Positions 6,082-7,354 of a stretch of DNA of 7,354 nucleotides are shown in pieces. The stretch's first letter is position 1; each line of letters begins with the position of its first letter. Below the pieces are notes generated by a model. It saw only the letters and a list, made by a program, of their open reading frames with translations. It was not told the origin of the DNA and ran no database searches. Source of the DNA: DATCSE01 sp036568605 (GTDB lineage Bacteria > Pseudomonadota > Gammaproteobacteria > Burkholderiales > Burkholderiaceae_C); contig DATCSE010000474.1 of assembly GCA_036568605.1 (NCBI GenBank), positions 1 through 7,354 of the forward strand, written 5' to 3'. Made by a program: the position numbers and the translations under genes.

Positions 6082-6525
6082 ATGCCCGCCGTCGCCCACC
6101 GCGGAGGCTCCTCGCGCCGCCGTACGATCAACGAGATCAACATGGTGCCGTTCATCGACGTGATGCTCGTGCTGCTGATCATCTTCATGGTGACCGCGCC
6201 GCTGATCACGACCGGCGTCGTCGACCTGCCCAGCGTCGGCAAGAGCCGGCAGCGGCCGGATCACGTGATCGAGCTGATCGTCGCCGCCGACGAGAAGCTG
6301 CGGGTGCGCGTCGACGGCAAGGACAACGCGAACGACAGCAGCCCGCTCGCGCTGCGCAACGTCGCGGCCAAGGTCGCCGAACTGCAGGGCGGCAACACGA
6401 ACATGCCGGTCGTGATCTCGGCCGACCGCAATGTCAAGTACGAATCCGTCGTGAAGGTGATGGACACGCTGCAGAAGAGCGGCGTGCAGCGCGTCGGCCT
6501 GGCGGTCAAGAGCAGCGGCAACTGA
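6082..6525 (+). CDS. tolR: TolR, Tol-Pal motor stator component
   Basis: A 147-residue ExbD/TolR-family protein of typical length (E. coli 142). A short basic cytoplasmic N-terminus leads to one membrane helix (about 22-42) with the motif INMVPFIDVMLVLLIIFMV; D26 matches the essential proton-carrying Asp (D23 in E. coli TolR). The rest is a periplasmic domain that dimerises and can bind peptidoglycan in characterised homologues, ending in a DTLQKSGVQRVGLAV stretch typical of the family. It sits 12 bases after tolQ. GAGG at 6068-6071, overlapping the tolQ stop, is a likely ribosome binding site 10 bases before the ATG, consistent with coupled translation. Confidence 0.97.
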   Translation: MPAVAHRGGSSRRRTINEINMVPFIDVMLVLLIIFMVTAPLITTGVVDLPSVGKSRQRPDHVIELIVAADEKLRVRVDGKDNANDSSPLALRNVAAKVAELQGGNTNMPVVISADRNVKYESVVKVMDTLQKSGVQRVGLAVKSSGN

Positions 6526-6559
6526 CGTCCTCCGCCACGCGCCTCGACAAACCCAGCCC

Positions 6560-7354
6560 ATGAACGCCACCACCCTGCCCCGCGATCGCGATCCGCTGTT
6601 GCCGCACCGGCCCAAGGGCATGGGCAAGGGGCTCGCGCTCGCGATCCTCGCGCACCTGCTGCTGCTGCTCGCGATCGCGCTCGGCGTGAACTGGCGTGCA
6701 CACGAGCCGGCGGGCATCGAAGCCGAGTTGTGGGCGGCCGTGCCGCAGGCCGCGGCGCCGCGTGCCGCCACACCCGAACCGGCGCCGCAACCGACGCCGC
6801 AGGTCACGCCGCCACCGCCACCGCCGCCTCAACCCAAGGCCGAGACGCCGCCGCCGAAACCGGCACCCGATCCGCAGATCGCGATCGAGAAGGCCAAGCG
6901 CGAGGACGAGAAGAAGAAGCTCGAAGCCAAACGCCTGCAGGACGAACAGGAGCAGGCCCGGCGCGACAAGGAAAAGCGCGAACAGCAGCAGCAACAGGCG
7001 GAGCTCGAGAAGCAGCAGCGCGCGAAGGAAGAGCAGGAACGCAAGAAGCAGGCGGCGGCCGACGCCGCGAAACAGGCCGCGCTGCGCGCCGAGCAGCTCA
7101 AGCGCATCGCCGGCCTCGCCGGCGCGACCGGCGCCGACAACTCGACCGGCACCGCGATGAAGAGCAGCGGTCCGTCGGCAAGCTATGCCGGCCGCATCAT
7201 GGCGCGCATCAAGCCGAACATCGTCTTCACCGACGTCGCCGACGGCAACCCGACCGCGACCGTCGAGGTCACGCTCGCGCCCGACGGCACGATCATCGGC
7301 AAGCGGCTGCTGCAATCGAGCGGCGTCAAGGCCTGGGACGATGCGGTGCTGCGC
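6560..7354 (+). CDS. tolA: TolA, periplasm-spanning Tol-Pal protein (3' truncated by window end)
   Basis: Open from the ATG at 6560 to the window end without a stop, giving 265 residues. The N-terminal membrane anchor is about 25-45, with H32 in AHLLLLL matching the His of the helix that contacts TolQ-TolR. A Pro-rich stretch (about 72-105, with a run of seven Pro at 84-90) and a Lys/Glu/Gln/Arg-rich helical or coiled-coil segment (about 108-185) follow. The globular C-terminal domain begins near 208 with SYAGRIMARIKPNI and continues VEVTLAPDGTIIGKRLLQSSG, the TonB-like fold that binds TolB and Pal. Only its last part is missing. It starts 34 bases after tolR. No Shine-Dalgarno sequence is visible. 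An in-frame ATG at 6620 (M21) also precedes the anchor, but the longer start is preferred because related TolA proteins have a similar N-terminal extension. Confidence 0.95.
   Translation, partial: MNATTLPRDRDPLLPHRPKGMGKGLALAILAHLLLLLAIALGVNWRAHEPAGIEAELWAAVPQAAAPRAATPEPAPQPTPQVTPPPPPPPQPKAETPPPKPAPDPQIAIEKAKREDEKKKLEAKRLQDEQEQARRDKEKREQQQQQAELEKQQRAKEEQERKKQAAADAAKQAALRAEQLKRIAGLAGATGADNSTGTAMKSSGPSASYAGRIMARIKPNIVFTDVADGNPTATVEVTLAPDGTIIGKRLLQSSGVKAWDDAVLR

Noticed and set aside
5257..6807. Minus-strand open frame of 516 codons opposite tolQ-tolR-tolA
   Set aside because: It covers three conserved tol genes and its product is Arg/Asp/His-rich with no domain; a composition shadow.

Overview
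The window is a high-GC, densely coded chromosomal segment with every supported gene on the + strand. Protein similarity and gene order (riboflavin genes, nusB, aminotransferase, then a tol-pal operon) point to a betaproteobacterium of the order Burkholderiales, possibly a relative of the Rubrivivax/Methylibium/Leptothrix group. That placement is inferred from remembered family sequences, not from a search. No rRNA, tRNA, CRISPR array, insertion sequence or phage gene was seen.

Region 1 (1-2525) is a probable operon. It holds the 3' end of a RibBA-type gene whose GTP cyclohydrolase II-like half is degenerate, then ribH (lumazine synthase), nusB (antitermination factor, overlapping ribH by 4 bases) and a class I/II PLP aminotransferase of unknown substrate. 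RibBA makes the 4-carbon precursor that RibH condenses into lumazine. The ribH-nusB pairing is a common bacterial arrangement.

Region 2 (2526-4826) opens with a 149-base intergenic stretch that holds a weak candidate promoter. A transmembrane Ser/Thr protein kinase with a periplasmic PEGA domain follows. 28 bases later comes a small TPR-like lipoprotein resembling T6SS-associated TssQ-type lipoproteins. The pair looks like an envelope-sensing or signalling module and is the least understood part of the window.

Region 3 (4827-7354) is the start of the Tol-Pal operon: ybgC (acyl-CoA thioesterase), tolQ, tolR and tolA, the last cut by the window end. TolQ-TolR form the proton-driven inner-membrane motor and TolA spans the periplasm to TolB/Pal; tolB and pal would be expected just downstream.

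Most of the window is ordinary, well-conserved housekeeping sequence. I found no strong evidence for a wholly new system. The best leads are the kinase/lipoprotein pair next to Tol-Pal, its possibly leaderless GTG start, and the degenerate RibA-like domain.
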